DNA from: Actinomycetes bacterium | GTDB taxonomy: Bacteria; Actinomycetota; Acidimicrobiia; Acidimicrobiales; JAAEMS01 | Direction of reading: 5' to 3' | DNA: 33,351 nt | Assembly: GCA_024225275.1 (NCBI GenBank) | Contig: JAAEMS010000368.1 | Coordinates: forward strand, 1 to 33,351 | Made by a program: the position numbers and the translations under genes | The notes under the pieces: model-generated | Told to the model about the DNA's origin: nothing | Database searches by the model: none | Seen by the model: only the letters and a program-made list of their open reading frames with translations | In this document: piece after piece, positions 33,333 through 33,351 of the stretch | Layout: every line of letters starts with the position of its first letter | How positions within the stretch are numbered: position 1 is the first letter of the stretch

Positions 33333-33351
33333 ATCCCCAGAACACGACGAA

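Noticed and set aside
1..33351. tRNA, rRNA, riboswitch or CRISPR array
   Set aside because: I saw no cloverleaf, conserved rRNA segment or regularly spaced repeat on reading; the only tandem repeat is the two-copy plsX duplication.

Overview
The window is high-GC and gene-dense, with many GTG starts and 4-bp ATGA/GTGA overlaps between neighbouring genes. It looks like chromosomal DNA of an actinobacterium. The gene set (GTP-type PEPCK, an actinobacterial rsmD-coaD-DivIVA-like-yceD-rpmF block, an MprAB/PepD-like module) and protein style suggest the Acidimicrobiia or a related deep lineage. The taxon is inference; no rRNA or tRNA gene is visible.

Layout. (1) 388-4813 (+): a translationally coupled operon of a membrane HEAT-repeat protein, a processive family-2 glycosyltransferase and a BcsB-like secreted, tail-anchored protein, probably making and exporting an unknown exopolysaccharide. 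(2) 4830-9421 (-): response regulator, histidine kinase and membrane-anchored HtrA/PDZ protease, in the order of mycobacterial mprA-mprB-pepD, followed by ftsY. (3) 9582-12630 (+): MoxR ATPase, DUF58 and BatA-like VWA protein, all overlapping. (4) 12627-14909 (-): amidase and a SAM methyltransferase. (5) 14916-24984 (-): the conserved housekeeping block, read from its 5' end as rsmD, coaD, DivIVA-like (SepIVA position), yceD/DUF177, [transposase debris], rpmF, plsX, acpP, rnc, an Fpg/MutM-family gene and smc. (6) 25030-28559: small unknown genes, a DsbA/FrnE-like protein and recG. (7) 28599-30902: an AhpD-like peroxidase-related protein, a decayed alpha/beta-hydrolase gene and an SDR dehydrogenase. 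(8) 31202-33332 (+): a cold-shock-like small protein and GTP-dependent PEP carboxykinase, behind a LacI-family-type operator.

How the genes work together. The smc block joins chromosome condensation, rRNA and dsRNA processing, CoA, acyl carrier protein and phospholipid precursor synthesis, and ribosomal protein bL32, as in other actinobacteria. Here it is broken twice: transposase remnants lie between yceD and rpmF, and ftsY is about 9 kb from smc.

Most notable: the exopolysaccharide-type operon; the Fpg-family gene, which keeps the family fold but has lost nearly all catalytic, lesion-reading and zinc-binding residues; and smc, whose only reasonable start codon is CTG.
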